Assembly: GCA_002862265.1 (NCBI GenBank)
Contig: PKCQ01000339.1
Location: 1-5,556, forward strand
DNA: 5,556 nt
Source of the DNA: Planctomycetaceae bacterium
GTDB taxonomy: Bacteria; Planctomycetota; Planctomycetia; Pirellulales; Pirellulaceae
Direction: 5' to 3'
Part shown: piece by piece, positions 4,778 through 5,556 of the stretch
Layout: every line of letters begins with the position of its first letter
Numbering within the stretch: position 1 is the first letter of the stretch
Program-made: the position numbers and the translations under genes
Notes under the pieces: model-generated
What the model saw: the letters and a program-made list of their open reading frames with translations, nothing else
The model's database searches: none
Told to the model about the DNA's origin: nothing

Positions 4778-5556
4778 TTACTGCGAAGATTCGTTGAGGG
4801 ATTTTACCTTCTTTTCAGCAACCCAAATTGGCAAACCTGCGGGCAAGCCGGGGCGATTCTTGCCAAGAGCCGATAGGTAAGCATCACGCAAGATCTTGTT
4901 CTTTTCTGTCGCAGCGTCAATTGCTGCTTCCTTCGGATAGTTTGCGAGCAATTCAGTGGGGGCACCAAGCTCAACCAAAATTTTCTCCGCAATCAACCCG
5001 TGTGCGACCGCCCCAAAATGCACGCCGTCTTTGGAGAAGTTGAAGCTGGGATCGGTCTCTCGCTGTGTCTGTCTCGATTGCTGCAACATGCTACGGATAT
5101 CGATGACTGCAGACGCTCGGATCTCATTGGTCAAACACCACTGTGACTGTTTTTCGAGGACTCGGTCGTAGTCTGCGGCTGGAGCGAACCAAGCATAACG
5201 CCCTTTTTCCGATGGTCCGATTCGATCGCGTTTTTTTACTGGCTTCGGTTCGAAGATCGGAGGTGTGATACAAACGAGTTCTGCACCAGATTGATGCACC
5301 GCGGCAGCTAGCCGCATCATACCTTTCCGGTACGCTTGCATGTTTTCGGCAAGTAGAGGCTGGTAGATTCCGTCGTTCATTCCGTAGCAAATGAAGACGA
5401 CTCCTGGCTCAACTCTGGCAAGCAACTCGTCGAGACGTTCATGAACGCAAGGACGCTTGAAAGGATGATCCACCTCAGAAAGTCCTGAGGCAGTTTCGCT
5501 GGAGACGCCAAGGTTTAGAAACTTGGGGTGTTCCGGGACTTTCATCCACGCGTCTA
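4778..5556 (-). CDS. SGNH/GDSL-type hydrolase, C-terminal portion (cut by right edge)
   Basis: The frame stays open from the TAA at 4780-4778 to the right edge, with D-A-W codons upstream of ATG 5545-5543, so that Met is internal and the true start lies outside the window. Numbering from that Met: block II 'FLNLGVSSET' (Gly13), block III 'CYGMND' (oxyanion Gly55, Asn57) and block V 'DGVH' (Asp173, His176) are all present. Block I, with the nucleophilic GDS serine, must be upstream. About 80 residues follow the catalytic His, including 'LRDAYLSALGKNRPGLPAGL' (219-238), a tail seen in planctomycete members of this group. SGNH enzymes hydrolyse esters, often acetyl groups on polysaccharides or lipids; the substrate here is unknown. 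Location cannot be judged because any signal peptide is off-window. dciA follows 76 nt downstream on the same strand. Confidence 0.85.
   Translation of the reverse strand, partial: DAWMKVPEHPKFLNLGVSSETASGLSEVDHPFKRPCVHERLDELLARVEPGVVFICYGMNDGIYQPLLAENMQAYRKGMMRLAAAVHQSGAELVCITPPIFEPKPVKKRDRIGPSEKGRYAWFAPAADYDRVLEKQSQWCLTNEIRASAVIDIRSMLQQSRQTQRETDPSFNFSKDGVHFGAVAHGLIAEKILVELGAPTELLANYPKEAAIDAATEKNKILRDAYLSALGKNRPGLPAGLPIWVAEKKVKSLNESSQ

Overview
The window looks like an ordinary chromosomal stretch from a planctomycete, probably a Pirellula/Rhodopirellula-type organism. This is inferred from protein style, not from a search. The pointers are a Rho factor whose N-terminus is a Gly/Arg-rich tail, an RND/MMPL exporter N-terminus containing 'TENNVKDWLPS', a thioredoxin-like protein ending in tandem 'GYCPV...SPVLSGYDP' YHS-like repeats, and an SGNH hydrolase of the 'FLNLGxxSETxSGLSE' type. 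Shine-Dalgarno signals are weak throughout.

Layout, left to right. 1-163 (-): first 54 codons of an RND/MMPL exporter, cut by the left edge. 164-526: gene-free, with a REP-like palindrome (389-418) and a probable rho terminator (470-498). 527-1861 (-): rho, 444 aa from its ATG. 1862-2696: a long (835 bp) divergent intergenic region with a perfect 8-bp inverted repeat upstream of rho, several predicted RNA hairpins, and only weak short reading frames. 2697-4313 (+): exported thioredoxin-fold protein with a long low-complexity linker and a C-terminal YHS-like pair. 4339-4701 (-): DUF721/DciA-type protein, convergent with the previous gene and 25 bp from it. 4778-5556 (-): SGNH/GDSL hydrolase, cut by the right edge; its true start and the catalytic-serine block lie outside.

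How the genes work together: no single pathway is visible. Rho (transcription termination) and DciA (replicative helicase loading) are information-processing genes. The exporter, the thioredoxin/YHS protein and the SGNH hydrolase belong to the cell envelope. The SGNH gene and dciA may be co-transcribed (76-nt gap). The exporter and rho point the same way but are separated by a terminator-like hairpin.

No defence system, CRISPR array, insertion sequence, tRNA or rRNA is supported. The items most worth a second look are the tailed Rho lacking the usual N-terminal helical domain, the structured and possibly RNA-bearing rho/thioredoxin intergenic region, and the thioredoxin-linker-double-YHS architecture.
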